From positions 62,001 through 126,000 of the forward strand of contig JAIUOT010000056.1 in assembly GCA_020161015.1 (NCBI GenBank): a DNA stretch of 64,000 nt. Direction: 5' to 3'. This document shows positions 25,407 through 33,853 of the stretch, piece after piece; position 1 is the first letter of the stretch, and every line of letters starts with the position of its first letter. The notes under the pieces are model-generated. The model was not told the origin of the DNA, ran no database searches, and worked only from the letters and a program-made list of their open reading frames with translations. A program made the translations under genes and the position numbers. This stretch comes from Actinomycetota bacterium. Lineage in GTDB: Bacteria; Actinomycetota; Actinomycetes; Propionibacteriales; Propionibacteriaceae.

Positions 25407-26276
25407 ATGGACGCCGACGACATCCGCACCGTGCTGGTTGTGGGGGCCGGGACGATGGGACAGCAGATCGCCCTGCAGTGCGCGGCGCACGGCTTCGCCG
25501 TGACGCTGCTGGACACCGAACAGGCCGCCCTCGACCGGGCTCGCGCCCGCCTGGACGCGCTCGCCGGGCACGTCGCGTCCGACCCCGCCTTCGCCCACAC
25601 CGACGTGGTGGCCGACGTGGCCCGCATCAGCGCGACGACCGACCCGGCCGAGGCCGCGCACGCGGCCGACCTGGTCTCGGAGTCGGTGCCGGAGGACCCG
25701 GCGCTGAAGGGCCGTGTGTTCGCCGAACTCGACCGGCTCTGCGCGGCGCGCACGATCTTCGCCACGAACACGTCCTCGCTGGTGCCGTCGCTGTTCGCGG
25801 ACGCCACCGGCCGGCCCGATCGCCTCGCTGCGCTGCACTTCCACCAGCCGGTGTGGTCGGCCACCATCGTCGATGTCATGCCTCACCCGGGCACCTCCCC
25901 GGAGACCGTCGAGACCCTGGTCGGGTTCGCCGGGAGGATCGGCCAGGTCCCGATCCGCCTCCTGCGCGAGAGCCCGGGCTACGTGTTCAACGCGATGTAC
26001 AACGCCCTCAACCGGGAGGCGATCACCCTCGCAGCGAACGGGGTGGCCACGGTGGAGGACATCGACCGCGCGTGGACGACCGTGACGAAGATGCCGAACG
26101 GGCCGTTCGGCATGCTCGACCACGTGGGGATCGACACCGCCTGGCACATCACCGACTACTGGGCTCGCACGCTGGGCGACGCGCAACTCACCCGCAACGC
26201 CGCCTACCTCAAGAGCTACCTCGACCAGGGCCGGGCAGGGGTGAAGAGCGGCCGGGGCTTCTACGACTACGGCTAG
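25407..26276 (+). CDS. 3-hydroxyacyl-CoA dehydrogenase (3-hydroxybutyryl-CoA dehydrogenase type)
   Basis: The product is 289 aa, the length of a stand-alone Hbd/FadB2-type enzyme that interconverts 3-hydroxyacyl-CoA and 3-oxoacyl-CoA with NAD(H). It has the Rossmann motif VLVVGAGTMGQQIAL, the catalytic region ATNTSSL and ALHFHQPVW, and the C-terminal dimerisation domain (PGYVFNAMYNALNREAITLA, GVKSGRGFYDYG). ALHFHQP replaces the more common HFFNP, a known variation. It stands alone, facing an oxidoreductase gene six bases beyond its stop. Confidence 0.88.
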   Translation: MDADDIRTVLVVGAGTMGQQIALQCAAHGFAVTLLDTEQAALDRARARLDALAGHVASDPAFAHTDVVADVARISATTDPAEAAHAADLVSESVPEDPALKGRVFAELDRLCAARTIFATNTSSLVPSLFADATGRPDRLAALHFHQPVWSATIVDVMPHPGTSPETVETLVGFAGRIGQVPIRLLRESPGYVFNAMYNALNREAITLAANGVATVEDIDRAWTTVTKMPNGPFGMLDHVGIDTAWHITDYWARTLGDAQLTRNAAYLKSYLDQGRAGVKSGRGFYDYG

Positions 26277-26282
26277 CCGCGA

Positions 26283-27206
26283 CTAGGGGGTGACGACGAT
26301 CTTGCCCCGCGTGTGCCCGGATTCGAGCGCGCGGTAGGCGTCCACCGCATGCTCGAGGTCGTACACCGCGGAGAGGTGGACGCGCAGTCGACCGTCGGCG
26401 ACCAGCCCGGCAAGCTCTGCGAGGTCGTCCCGATCGGGGCGGACCCACACGTACTGCCCGCCGAACTCCGACGCCGCCCGCCCGTCGGCGATCGACACCA
26501 CAGAGCCGCCGGGCCTGAGCAGGTCGGGCGTGACGTCGAGGGCCGCGCCTCCGACGTAGTCGAGAACGACGTCGAAGCCGTCCGGGGCGACGGCGCGCGC
26601 GGCGGCCACCAGACCCTCCCCGTAGGCGACCGGCTCGGCGCCCAGGCTGCGGAGGAACTCGTGGTTGGCCGGGCCGGCCGTGCCGACCACCCGGGCACCG
26701 GCCAGCACGGCGAGCTGCGTGGCGAACGCCCCGACGCCGCCGGCCGCGGCGTGCACCAGCACCGTGTCGCCCTCGCGGAGCCCGGAACGGCGGATGCTCT
26801 GCAGGGCGGTGAGCCCCGTGAGCGGAAGGGCGGCCGCGTCCTCGAAGCTGACGGCGGCGGGCTTGCGGGTCGCCGTCCGCACCGGCACGGCGACCAGTTC
26901 GGCGAGCGTGCCGGAGTGCACGACGTCCGCGCGGGCGTAGGCGAGGACCTCGTCTCCTGCGGCGAACTCCGGGGTGTCGAGACCCGGCCTCACCACCACT
27001 CCGGCGACGTCCCACCCCGGGACAGCGGGGAAGATCGTGTCGATCAGCCCGGCGAGGTAGCCCTCGCGCACCTTGTAATCGACCGGGTTGATGCCCGCGG
27101 CGACCACCTTGACCAGCATGGTGTCCGGGCCGATGTGGGGGTCGGGGACCTCGCCCACCGTCATCACGTCGGGCCCGCCGAATTCGTTGTAGTGCAGTGC
27201 TCTCAC
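26283..27206 (-). CDS. NADP-dependent quinone-oxidoreductase-like protein (zinc-independent MDR family)
   Basis: The start is the GTG at 27206 (VRALHYNEFGGPDVM), where family similarity begins; a longer frame from 27296 adds 30 unrelated residues. The product is 307 aa. It has the GroES-like domain (GINPVDYKVREG), then DTVLVHAAAGGVGAFATQLA, the NADPH-binding AxxGxxG motif of the quinone-oxidoreductase branch. Zinc-ligand Cys residues are absent. Substrate unknown. The end YRALESGHTRGKIVVTP is typical. Confidence 0.85.
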   Translation of the reverse strand: MRALHYNEFGGPDVMTVGEVPDPHIGPDTMLVKVVAAGINPVDYKVREGYLAGLIDTIFPAVPGWDVAGVVVRPGLDTPEFAAGDEVLAYARADVVHSGTLAELVAVPVRTATRKPAAVSFEDAAALPLTGLTALQSIRRSGLREGDTVLVHAAAGGVGAFATQLAVLAGARVVGTAGPANHEFLRSLGAEPVAYGEGLVAAARAVAPDGFDVVLDYVGGAALDVTPDLLRPGGSVVSIADGRAASEFGGQYVWVRPDRDDLAELAGLVADGRLRVHLSAVYDLEHAVDAYRALESGHTRGKIVVTP

Positions 27207-27265
27207 CCCAGGGCCAACCGTTCGCCCGCGCGCGGCATTCCCTCCCCCGGGGCTAGGGTGCGGGA

Positions 27266-27937
27266 GTGCCGACCGTCCCCGACCCAGAGCCCGCACCTCC
27301 GCGCTTCCCGCGCGTGCGGCTCGGCGCGCTGGCCCAGGCGGGGCTCGCGGACGTGGTGGACGGCGACACAGACCTCGACGCGGTCTCGGTCGCCGGGGTG
27401 CGGGCGGAGTCGCTGAGCTGGACGGGACGACGCCGACTCGGCTCCTCCCGGGTGGACGACCTGGCCGCGGCCAGCTGGAGCGCCCCCGCCGCGTCCTTCG
27501 TCGACTCGTTCCTCGAAGGGCTCGAGGTGACCGCCCTGGACGCCGCCGGCTCGAGCTGGTGGAACGTCACGGTGACCGCGAGCCGGATCGGCTCGGCGGA
27601 GCTGTACGACAGCACGTGGCGCGGCGTGCGGTTCCGCCGGTGCAAGCTCGGCTACCTCAACCTCAGGGGCGCCCGGCTCACCGACGTCGAGTTCGCCGAC
27701 TGCGTCATCACCGACCTCGACCTCGCCCGCGCGAGCGCCACCCGGGTGGCGTTCCCCGGGACCCGCATCGGACGCCTGGAGCCGACCGGGGCGAGGCTCG
27801 TCGACGTCGACCTCCGCGGCGCCGCCCTGGACGACGTCGGCGACGCAGAAGGTCTGCGCGGGGCGACGATCACCACGACACAGCTGCTCGACCTCGCGCC
27901 GGCCCTCGCCGCGCGCCTGGGCATCCGGGTCGACTGA
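27266..27937 (+). CDS. Pentapeptide-repeat protein
   Basis: The product is 223 aa from a GTG start at 27266. From about residue 90 on it follows the A(D/N)LxX five-residue rhythm of a right-handed quadrilateral beta helix: LYDSTWRGVRFRRCKLGYLN, then LRGARLTDVEFADCVITDL and DLRGAALDDV. Similar stand-alone proteins are common in actinobacteria and their role is generally unknown. No membrane segment or signal peptide is visible. It diverges from the oxidoreductase gene across about 60 bases, with a hairpin after its stop. Confidence 0.8.
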   Translation: MPTVPDPEPAPPRFPRVRLGALAQAGLADVVDGDTDLDAVSVAGVRAESLSWTGRRRLGSSRVDDLAAASWSAPAASFVDSFLEGLEVTALDAAGSSWWNVTVTASRIGSAELYDSTWRGVRFRRCKLGYLNLRGARLTDVEFADCVITDLDLARASATRVAFPGTRIGRLEPTGARLVDVDLRGAALDDVGDAEGLRGATITTTQLLDLAPALAARLGIRVD

Positions 27938-27939
27938 GG

Positions 27940-27968
27940 CGCGGGCGATCGGACGCCGTCCGCCCGCG
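27940..27968 (+). terminator. Hairpin after the pentapeptide-repeat gene
   Basis: A perfect 8-bp inverted repeat (CGCGGGCG 27940-27947 and CGCCCGCG 27961-27968) with a 13-base loop starts three bases after the stop codon. Confidence 0.5.
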
Positions 27969-28021
27969 GGGGGACACGGCGTCACTAGACTCCCGGGCGG
28001 GCCACCACGAGGAGGGACGCC

Positions 28022-28315
28022 ATGTCCGAGATCGACCTGATCGCCACCATCCCGGTTCCGGCGGACCGGCTGCCGGCCGCGTCCGCGTTGCTGCTGGCCT
28101 ACGGCGAGCTGGTGCGCGCCGAGCCCGGCAACCTCCGCTTCGAGGCCTACCGCGACCGCGACAGCGGCGCCATGGTCGTCGTCGAGCGCTACCGCGACCA
28201 GGCGGCTTTCGACGCCCACCTCACCAATCCGGCCAACGCGGAGTTCAACGGAAAGCTCGCCGAGGTCCTGGACGGGGGCGGCTCGAGCCTCCAGATGCTG
28301 GAGCCCCTGGGCTGA
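28022..28315 (+). CDS. ABM-domain monooxygenase-like protein
   Basis: The product is 97 aa, a single antibiotic-biosynthesis-monooxygenase fold of the quinol monooxygenase (YgiN) type. The pattern AEPGNLRFEAYRDRD, MVVVERYRDQAAFDAHL and the closing short strand are characteristic. Such small dimeric ferredoxin-like proteins act on quinols or polyketides, or have no assigned substrate. It converges with the next gene, with seven bases between stops. Confidence 0.8.
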   Translation: MSEIDLIATIPVPADRLPAASALLLAYGELVRAEPGNLRFEAYRDRDSGAMVVVERYRDQAAFDAHLTNPANAEFNGKLAEVLDGGGSSLQMLEPLG

Positions 28316-28322
28316 GTCCCGC

Positions 28323-28841
28323 TCAGAGGGCCAGGCCGTCGTAGCTGACCGCGATGACCCGGTCGACCTCGTCGAACCGGACGGGGTACTCGCTCGACGG
28401 CAGGGCCCGCAGGTAGAACCGCAGCGCGTCGTTGCCGGCCGGCTCGATCATCAGGTAGCGCTGCAGCCGGGAGGGACCGACCCGGCTGCGCATGACGTCG
28501 TAGACGTCGTGGAGCAGCTCCGTCCCGTGGTGCGGCTCGTCCGCCCGTCCGAAGAGCCGCCGTCGGTACCGGTGATCGGGGTGGATGGCGATGTAGGCGA
28601 GGTAGTCGTACTGGTCCTCGGGGTGGCTCATCACGATCGCGCCGCCGATGATCCCTTCGGGGAGCCCGACGGCGTCCGCGTCCGTGGACCGCCTCAGGAA
28701 CGCCGTGGTGTCGACGAAGTCGCTCCACAGTCTGTGCGACGACCCACCGATCGGGAATGCCGTCTTGAGGATGTCGCGCAGGGCTCGCCGGTCGGGCTTG
28801 CGCAGGTCTGCATACGCGTGGTGCTCGTTCACGTACGCCAC
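28323..28841 (-). CDS. GNAT-like acetyltransferase fold protein
   Basis: The product is 172 aa. IIGGAIVMSHPEDQYDYLAYIA, then HPDHRYRRRLFG in the acetyl-CoA loop position, and NDALRFYLRALP suggest a GNAT fold. However, the usual Q/RxxGxG/A loop is poorly conserved (HRYRRRLFGRA), so activity is uncertain. Substrate unknown; the gene stands alone. Confidence 0.5.
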   Translation of the reverse strand: MAYVNEHHAYADLRKPDRRALRDILKTAFPIGGSSHRLWSDFVDTTAFLRRSTDADAVGLPEGIIGGAIVMSHPEDQYDYLAYIAIHPDHRYRRRLFGRADEPHHGTELLHDVYDVMRSRVGPSRLQRYLMIEPAGNDALRFYLRALPSSEYPVRFDEVDRVIAVSYDGLAL

Positions 28842-28931
28842 GCCGCACCCCCTGCCGGGCCCCGGGCCGCTCGCCTCACCCGTCCATCCTCCCGGTCCGC
28901 GGGCGCCGCGGGCAGAGGACGCGCCCGCGAC

Positions 28932-29816
28932 TCATGACGGCGCGACGAACCGTTCCTCCGTGCTGTGGTCCAGGAAGTCCGCGACGCTGCGCGGCAGCGC
29001 CCGTTCAGTGCTCCAGGCCAGCCCGAGCGCACGCGAGCGGCGTGGCTCCAGCGGCACGTAGGTGATGTCGGTATCGGCCGGGCGGGTCGGCTCGGGGATG
29101 ATCGCGATGCCGAGGCCCACGCCGACCAGCCCGCGGATGGTGTCGATCTCGCTCGACTCGAACGCGATCCGGACGCGGGCCCCCGCCTCGGCCAGCAACG
29201 GGTCGATCACCGTGCGCAGCTCGGTGCTGTGGGCGAACGCGACGACGTCCTCCCCGTCGAGGTCGGACGCGGACACGCTCGCCAGACCAGCGAACCGGTG
29301 ACCGCTGGGCACCGCGACCGTGAGGCGCTGCTCGACCAGCTGCCGCCAGCCGAAGCCGACGCGCGCCGGGCCGGGAGCGGTGACGAAGGCCACGTCGAGC
29401 GCATCGGTGGCGATCCAGCCGTAGAGGTCACGGGCGAACCCCTGGCGCAGCTCGAAGCGGCACTCGGGGGCACCGGACCGGAAGCTGCCGACCAGGCGCG
29501 GGACCGCCCACAGCGCGGCGGACTGGAGGAAGCCCAGCCGGACCGTCGCCAGCGGGCCGGTGAGCTGGCGGACGTGCCGGCGCCCGGTCTCGAAGCCCTC
29601 CCGCAGGCGCAGCGCGTCCGCACGGAACACCTCGCCCGCCCGGTTCAGCTCGACCCGGCGTCCGCGGCGGGTGAAGAGCTCCGCGCCCAGCTCGGCCTCC
29701 AGCCGGGCGAGGGCCCGGGACACGTTCGACTGGTTCACGCGCAGCAGGGCGGCCGCGTCCCTGGTGTTCTCGGTGTCGGCGAGGGTGAGGAAGACCTGCA
29801 ACGTCTGCTCGTCCAC
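28932..29816 (-). CDS. LysR-family transcriptional regulator
   Basis: The product is 294 aa. The N-terminal winged helix-turn-helix is clear: LQVFLTLADTENTRDAAALL and RVNQSNVSRALARLEAELGA, ending with LFTRRGRRVELNRAGEVF. The rest is the periplasmic-binding-like effector domain. It is transcribed divergently from an MFS transporter gene, with a perfect operator-like palindrome between them, so it most likely controls that transporter and itself. Confidence 0.92.
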   Translation of the reverse strand: MDEQTLQVFLTLADTENTRDAAALLRVNQSNVSRALARLEAELGAELFTRRGRRVELNRAGEVFRADALRLREGFETGRRHVRQLTGPLATVRLGFLQSAALWAVPRLVGSFRSGAPECRFELRQGFARDLYGWIATDALDVAFVTAPGPARVGFGWRQLVEQRLTVAVPSGHRFAGLASVSASDLDGEDVVAFAHSTELRTVIDPLLAEAGARVRIAFESSEIDTIRGLVGVGLGIAIIPEPTRPADTDITYVPLEPRRSRALGLAWSTERALPRSVADFLDHSTEERFVAPS

Positions 29817-29828
29817 GATCCCACCCTA

Positions 29829-29849
29829 CTGATGCATACTCCGCATCAG
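29829..29849. promoter_or_regulatory. LysR operator palindrome
   Basis: CTGATGC-ATACTCC-GCATCAG is a perfect 7-7-7 inverted repeat between the divergent LysR and MFS genes. It contains the T-N11-A frame (T33 to A45 within ATGC...GCAT) expected of LysR binding sites. Confidence 0.75.
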
Positions 29850-29902
29850 GTGTGGCGTTCCGATCATTTCTCGCATCGACGGCTGCGCGCGAGACTGCCG
29901 GG

Positions 29903-31198
29903 GTGACCACCGTCGGACTCCCCGCGCCCGGGCCGGTTGGGGCGCACACCGGCCACGTGGCCGGCAGCGCGTCCTACCGGCGGATCGTGGTCGCCCTGAT
30001 GGCCGGCGGGCTCGCCAACTTCTCGCTGATGTACTTCGTGCAGCCGCTCCTGCCGGCCCTGGCCGCGCACTACCGGGTGAGCGCAGCGGAATCGTCCCAC
30101 GCGCTCTCGGTGACCACGCTCACGATCATCGCCGGGCTGCTGGTCACCGGGCCGCTCGCCGACCGCGTGGGCCGCGTGCCGGTGATGCGCTGGAGCCTGC
30201 TCGCCTCCGGCGTCCTCGGGATCGCCTCGGCGCTGGCCCCGGACTGGACGACGCTGCTGGTCACCCGCGGGTTGCTCGGGTTCACCCTCGCCGGCCTGCC
30301 CGCCGCCGCACTGGCCTACCTCAGGGAGGAGGTGGCCGCCGGCTCCCATGCCCGGGCCAACGCCGCCTACATCGCGGGGACGGCCGCGGGCGGGGCCGCC
30401 GCCCGCCTGCTGCCCGTGCCTCTGGAGGCCCTCGGTGGCTGGCCGCTGGCCGCCGGCGTCGTCGCCCTGGTCACCGTGGTCGCCGGCGCGTTGATGTCGG
30501 TCCTGCTGCCATCGTCGGCCGGCTTCGCTCCCGGGCCCGTGGAGCTGCGCGAGGCCGTCCTCGGCACGCTCGCGGCGCTCGGTGACCGTGTGGTCGCGCT
30601 GCTCTGCGTGGCCGGCTTCGCCGCGATGGGTGCGTTCGTCGGCACGTACAACGCCATCGGGTTCCGCCTCCAGGCGCCGCCGTTCCAGCTGGGCGCCCGG
30701 GCCTCGCTCGTGTACCTCGCCTACCCGGTGGGGATCGCCGCACCGCTCGTGGCGCGGGCACTGGCCGCACGCGCCGGACGCGGGCGCGCTCTGGGCGGGG
30801 GGATGCTCCTGCTGACCGGCAGCCTCGCGCTGCTGTCGGTACCCGACCTGGCCGCCGTCGTCGCCGGACTGGCCCTGGTGGGCTTCGCCTTCCTCGGCGT
30901 CCACTCGCTGCTCAGCGGCTGGGTGGTCGACCGCGCGCTCCGCCGCGGCCGCGGCACCGCACAGGCGTCCAGCGCCTACCTCGGCACGTACTACCTGGGC
31001 AGCACGATCGCGGGGGCGCTCGCCACCCTGCTCTGGCAGGCCGTCGGCTGGGCCGGGGTGGCCGTGCTGGCCGGCGCCCTGACGCTGGTAGCGCTCCTGG
31101 CGACCGTCGCCGCCGCACGCACGGACCAGACAACGAGCACCGTTCTTGACCGAGTTCGGTTCACAACGGTGCAGCCTGTGGGACGCGGAACGCCCTAG
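29903..31198 (+). CDS. MFS transporter (drug/solute exporter type)
   Basis: The start is taken as the GTG at 29903 (VTTVGLPAPGPV), which leaves the operator upstream; an ATG at 29852 is possible but lies only two bases past the palindrome. The product is about 431 aa with twelve hydrophobic segments. LADRVGRVPVMRWSLL is the motif-A loop between segments 2 and 3, and ALAARAGRGRALGGGMLLL is its second-half counterpart. It resembles YnfM/inner-membrane-exporter-like proteins. Substrate unknown; probably under the divergent LysR. Its stop overlaps that of the convergent arr gene. Confidence 0.85.
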   Translation: MTTVGLPAPGPVGAHTGHVAGSASYRRIVVALMAGGLANFSLMYFVQPLLPALAAHYRVSAAESSHALSVTTLTIIAGLLVTGPLADRVGRVPVMRWSLLASGVLGIASALAPDWTTLLVTRGLLGFTLAGLPAAALAYLREEVAAGSHARANAAYIAGTAAGGAAARLLPVPLEALGGWPLAAGVVALVTVVAGALMSVLLPSSAGFAPGPVELREAVLGTLAALGDRVVALLCVAGFAAMGAFVGTYNAIGFRLQAPPFQLGARASLVYLAYPVGIAAPLVARALAARAGRGRALGGGMLLLTGSLALLSVPDLAAVVAGLALVGFAFLGVHSLLSGWVVDRALRRGRGTAQASSAYLGTYYLGSTIAGALATLLWQAVGWAGVAVLAGALTLVALLATVAAARTDQTTSTVLDRVRFTTVQPVGRGTP

Positions 31199-31656
31199 TC
31201 CTCGATCACGTCGAGGCCCTGCTCACGGAGCTGCGCCAGGTGGTCGAGCATGGTCCTGACGGCCTCCGGGGAGTGGCCCTCCCAGGCCTCGTGCTCGGCG
31301 ACGACGCGGAGGGTGTGGCGGGTGCGGTACGACCGTGTGGGGTTGCCGGGGAACCGCTTGTTCGTCACGTTGGGGTCGTCCTCGAAGGGCCCGGCGGGCT
31401 CCACGACGTAGATGTGGCCCCGCTCGCTGCTGCCCGCGAGGGCGGCCGCCAGCTGCGCTCCCCACGCAGCCGTCTCCACGAGCGTGGTGAAGTAGAGGTG
31501 GTTGGAGATCCGTCCCTGCTGGAAGTTGGAGCCGCGGCCCGGGACGAGCTCCGCCCCCGCCTCGAGGACGGCCTTCGTGCCGTGGTAGAACGGGCCCTCG
31601 ACCTGGGTGCAGTTGTCGACGGTGACCGGCGTGTGGGCTCCCGGGTGCTCGATCAT
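31195..31656 (-). CDS. arr: Rifampin ADP-ribosyltransferase Arr
   Basis: The start is the ATG at 31656; the longer frame to 32007 is intergenic sequence. The product is 153 aa, close to the normal Arr length of about 140. Family motifs: GPFYHGTKAVLEAGAELVPG, SNHLYFTTLVETAAWGAQLA (NAD site), HIYVVEPAGPFEDDPNVTNK and PGNPTRSYRT. Arr transfers ADP-ribose from NAD+ to rifamycins, inactivating them; chromosomal copies are common in actinobacteria. No mobile element is nearby, so it is probably resident. Confidence 0.92.
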   Translation of the reverse strand: MIEHPGAHTPVTVDNCTQVEGPFYHGTKAVLEAGAELVPGRGSNFQQGRISNHLYFTTLVETAAWGAQLAAALAGSSERGHIYVVEPAGPFEDDPNVTNKRFPGNPTRSYRTRHTLRVVAEHEAWEGHSPEAVRTMLDHLAQLREQGLDVIED

Positions 31657-31854
31657 GGTGACCGTCCTTGGTGCTCGGGGGCTGCGGCTGCTCGCTGCCC
31701 TGCACCCGCCACCGTACGACGGACGCGCTCCCGCCCGGCGCGGCTGGGGCCCGCCAAGACCTGCTGGGAGCGGCTCGCAGGCTATCCCTCCTGGAGGTAG
31801 CTGCCAGCACACAACCCGCCTGCCGACGCCCCCCGGTGTTCGGCATGAGTTGCG

Positions 31855-31882
31855 CCTGCAGAGCTTGGCGGAACTCTGCAGG
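31855..31882. repeat. Inverted repeat upstream of arr
   Basis: CCTGCAGAG (31855-31863) and CTCTGCAGG (31874-31882) are a perfect 9-bp inverted repeat with a 10-base spacer, about 200 bases upstream of the arr start. It could be an operator or part of a terminator. The remaining 31657-31991 gap shows no ORF I would support. Confidence 0.4.
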
Positions 31883-31915
31883 AGGCCAGGTGCAGAAGGT
31901 ATCGGGCGCGATCGA

Positions 31916-31952
31916 ACCGGGCCAAGACCCCGCGAGGGTGACTTGGCCCGGT
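31916..31952 (-). terminator. Hairpin downstream of the 211-aa membrane protein gene
   Basis: Perfect 11-bp arms ACCGGGCCAAG (31916-31926) and CTTGGCCCGGT (31942-31952) enclose a smaller ACCC/GGGT hairpin. It lies 40 bases past the stop of the gene at 31992-32627, and it also separates that gene from arr. Confidence 0.6.
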
Positions 31953-31991
31953 CAGCAGTGACGGGCGACGCCCGACAGGCCTCTGCCTTCG

Positions 31992-32627
31992 TCACCCGGC
32001 CGGCCATCGTTCAGCCCTTGAGCTGTGCCGACACCTCGCCCGGACCCGGGCCGGGGGGGCGCGGACCGTGTGGACGCCACCGTGCGGTGAAGGCGACACC
32101 ACGCCGATCCCGAGCAGCAGGAAACCTGCCGACAGGGTGAGCCACTTGCCGGCGGTGAAGATCGGGGCCAGCTCCGCGAGCACCGGCGTCCGGGCGGGAT
32201 AGCGTGCCATCACCGTTGCGGTGCAGATGTTCTCGGCGTAGTCGAGCGCGACCGCGACGACCGGCAGCAGGGCCACCACCCGCCAACGACTCCCGGAGAC
32301 CGTCCCTCGCGCCCAGACCCACGCGAGCGTCGTCAGCAGGAGCGTTCCGTACACCATCGGCCAGATGACATCGAATGTCACGCGCGCGCGGACATAGGCA
32401 GCTCGACCGTCTTGCCCCCACGCCTCGGCCGCCGCGTAGAGGTCGCCCGGGGAGTACCACAAGGATGTGTCCGGCGCGGGGTAGCGGACCGTGTAGAAGG
32501 CCCCGGCCTCAGCCTGGGAGGGCAGCACCATCGCGGTGAACAACGTGAACAGCACCACTGCCGCCAACGCCATCCACCCCCGCACCCTGTGTGCCAGGCG
32601 CTCGCCTACCCGTGCCACCACCTTCAT
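31992..32627 (-). CDS. Membrane protein of unknown function
   Basis: The product is 211 aa with about four hydrophobic segments (near residues 17-38, 88-110, 115-135 and 155-175). The loop SLWYSPGDLYAAAEAWG-x-GRAAYVRARVTFDVIWPMVYG and DYAENICTATVMARYP recall a small family of uncharacterised actinobacterial and other bacterial membrane proteins; no function is known to me. The last 35 residues are Pro/Arg-rich and vary from this pattern. It stands alone, with a hairpin after its stop. Confidence 0.7.
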   Translation of the reverse strand: MKVVARVGERLAHRVRGWMALAAVVLFTLFTAMVLPSQAEAGAFYTVRYPAPDTSLWYSPGDLYAAAEAWGQDGRAAYVRARVTFDVIWPMVYGTLLLTTLAWVWARGTVSGSRWRVVALLPVVAVALDYAENICTATVMARYPARTPVLAELAPIFTAGKWLTLSAGFLLLGIGVVSPSPHGGVHTVRAPPARVRARCRHSSRAERWPAG

Positions 32628-32871
32628 CGCACCTCGTCCCCTCGTGGTGCTGCGATGCTAGGTGGTCCTCACCACCCGTAGCGCTGTCCAGGCACTCCAG
32701 GCGGAGTTCGGCCCGGCCGGAGGACCCGTGCCTGGCTCGGCGCTCATGGCCGACGCGACCGTGCTGCCTCGAAGAATGCGACCTCACCAGACGACGACTT
32801 GAGGTCGCACGGTTGCCGGTTACGGCGTCTGCCGGACCTTGAAGGCGTGCCCCGACAAGGCCCTACTGATA

Positions 32872-32945
32872 TGGAGCGGATGACGGGAATCGAACCCGCA
32901 CTGTCAGCTTGGGAAGCTGATGTTCTGCCATTGAACTACATCCGC
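32872..32945 (-). tRNA. tRNA-Gly, anticodon CCC
   Basis: On the minus strand the gene begins GCGGATGTAGTTCAATGGC. The anticodon arm is TCAGC-TTCCCAA-GCTGA (anticodon CCC), the T arm is GTGCGGGTTCGATTCCCGTCAT without its ends, and the acceptor 3' side is CATCCGC followed by T and an encoded CCA. The length is 71 nt plus CCA. The acceptor stem pairs over all seven positions. Confidence 0.95.
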
Positions 32946-33138
32946 AGGGCACGCCTGACGAGCGTGCGTGGAGCAGTCTAGCCGCAGCCCGACGCGGCTC
33001 GCGAACTCGCTGCGGGGAGCGCGACGCGACGGCGACTCGGACGAAACCGCGCCAGTCCGCGCCGCGCGTCTGACAGACTGCTGCTGGACAGGTACGTGGC
33101 GGACGACCGTGCGTTGGGGCATTGAGGAGCGGAGGCGG

Positions 33139-33828
33139 GTGACCAGACAGGATCGGGCCATCACCATCGTTGAACTGATGACGCAGGCCATGGCCGCCAT
33201 CGACGGCGGCGAGCGCGCCGAGCAGCTGGTGTGCACCACGCTGGCCAAGGCCGGGAACGCCGAGACCGCCGTGCTCATCGGGCTCGACGTGGGACGCCGC
33301 CTGCACGTGCACGCCGGCTTCCCCGACCAGCGGAGGGCGGGCGTCCTGGCCGAGGCCGCCGCCCACGGCGGCCGGCACTCGGAGGGCAACGTCCACCTGG
33401 CGCAGCATCCCGTCCTCGGCGAGATCGTCACCATCGGGCCGGACCTCGAGCAGCACCAGGTGCACGACCTGGGCAGGGTGCTCGCGCTGTCGCGGCGCGG
33501 TGGCTTCAGCCCGGAGGCGCACGCCCTGTTCGCCGAGTCGGCCACCGCCCTGACGCTGCTCATGCCGCACGTCGCGGAGTCGTGCCGCCGGGAGCAGCGC
33601 GCCCGGTCCGCGGCCGATGCCGCCGCAGCGCTCAACCTCACCGCACGCGAGGTCGAGGTGCTCCAGTTGCTGTCCGAGGGCCTCCTGGCTCGGACGATCG
33701 CCGCCCGGCTCGGGCTGTCGCCGCGCACGGTGCACAAGCACCTCAGCAACGTCTACAGCAAGCTCGGGGTGCACGACCGGCTGGTCGCGGTCAGCATCGC
33801 CCGCGCCCAGGGCCTGATCGCCGCCTGA
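33139..33828 (+). CDS. LuxR-type DNA-binding regulator
   Basis: The start is taken as the GTG at 33139 (VTRQDRAITIVELM) behind GAGGAGCGGAGG; an ATG at 33178 is the alternative. The product is about 229 aa. Residues about 1-155 may form a GAF-like sensory domain, but I see no phosphoacceptor pattern of a receiver domain. Residues about 165-229 are a LuxR/GerE helix-turn-helix (NLTAREVEVLQLLSEGLLAR, LGLSPRTVHKHLSNVYSKLG). Target unknown. The tRNA-Gly gene is transcribed away from it. Confidence 0.85.
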   Translation: MTRQDRAITIVELMTQAMAAIDGGERAEQLVCTTLAKAGNAETAVLIGLDVGRRLHVHAGFPDQRRAGVLAEAAAHGGRHSEGNVHLAQHPVLGEIVTIGPDLEQHQVHDLGRVLALSRRGGFSPEAHALFAESATALTLLMPHVAESCRREQRARSAADAAAALNLTAREVEVLQLLSEGLLARTIAARLGLSPRTVHKHLSNVYSKLGVHDRLVAVSIARAQGLIAA

Positions 33829-33853
33829 ACCGACGGGGTCCGTCCCCCCGCCG

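Noticed and set aside
31607..32140. Plus-strand frames across the arr upstream gap
   Set aside because: No ribosome-binding site, no similarity to known proteins, and they span two inverted repeats and the end of a minus-strand gene.
33831..33853. GC-rich stretch between the LuxR-type and holin-like genes as a terminator
   Set aside because: The best pairing (GACGGGG with CCCC..CGTC) is interrupted and short, so it was not listed.
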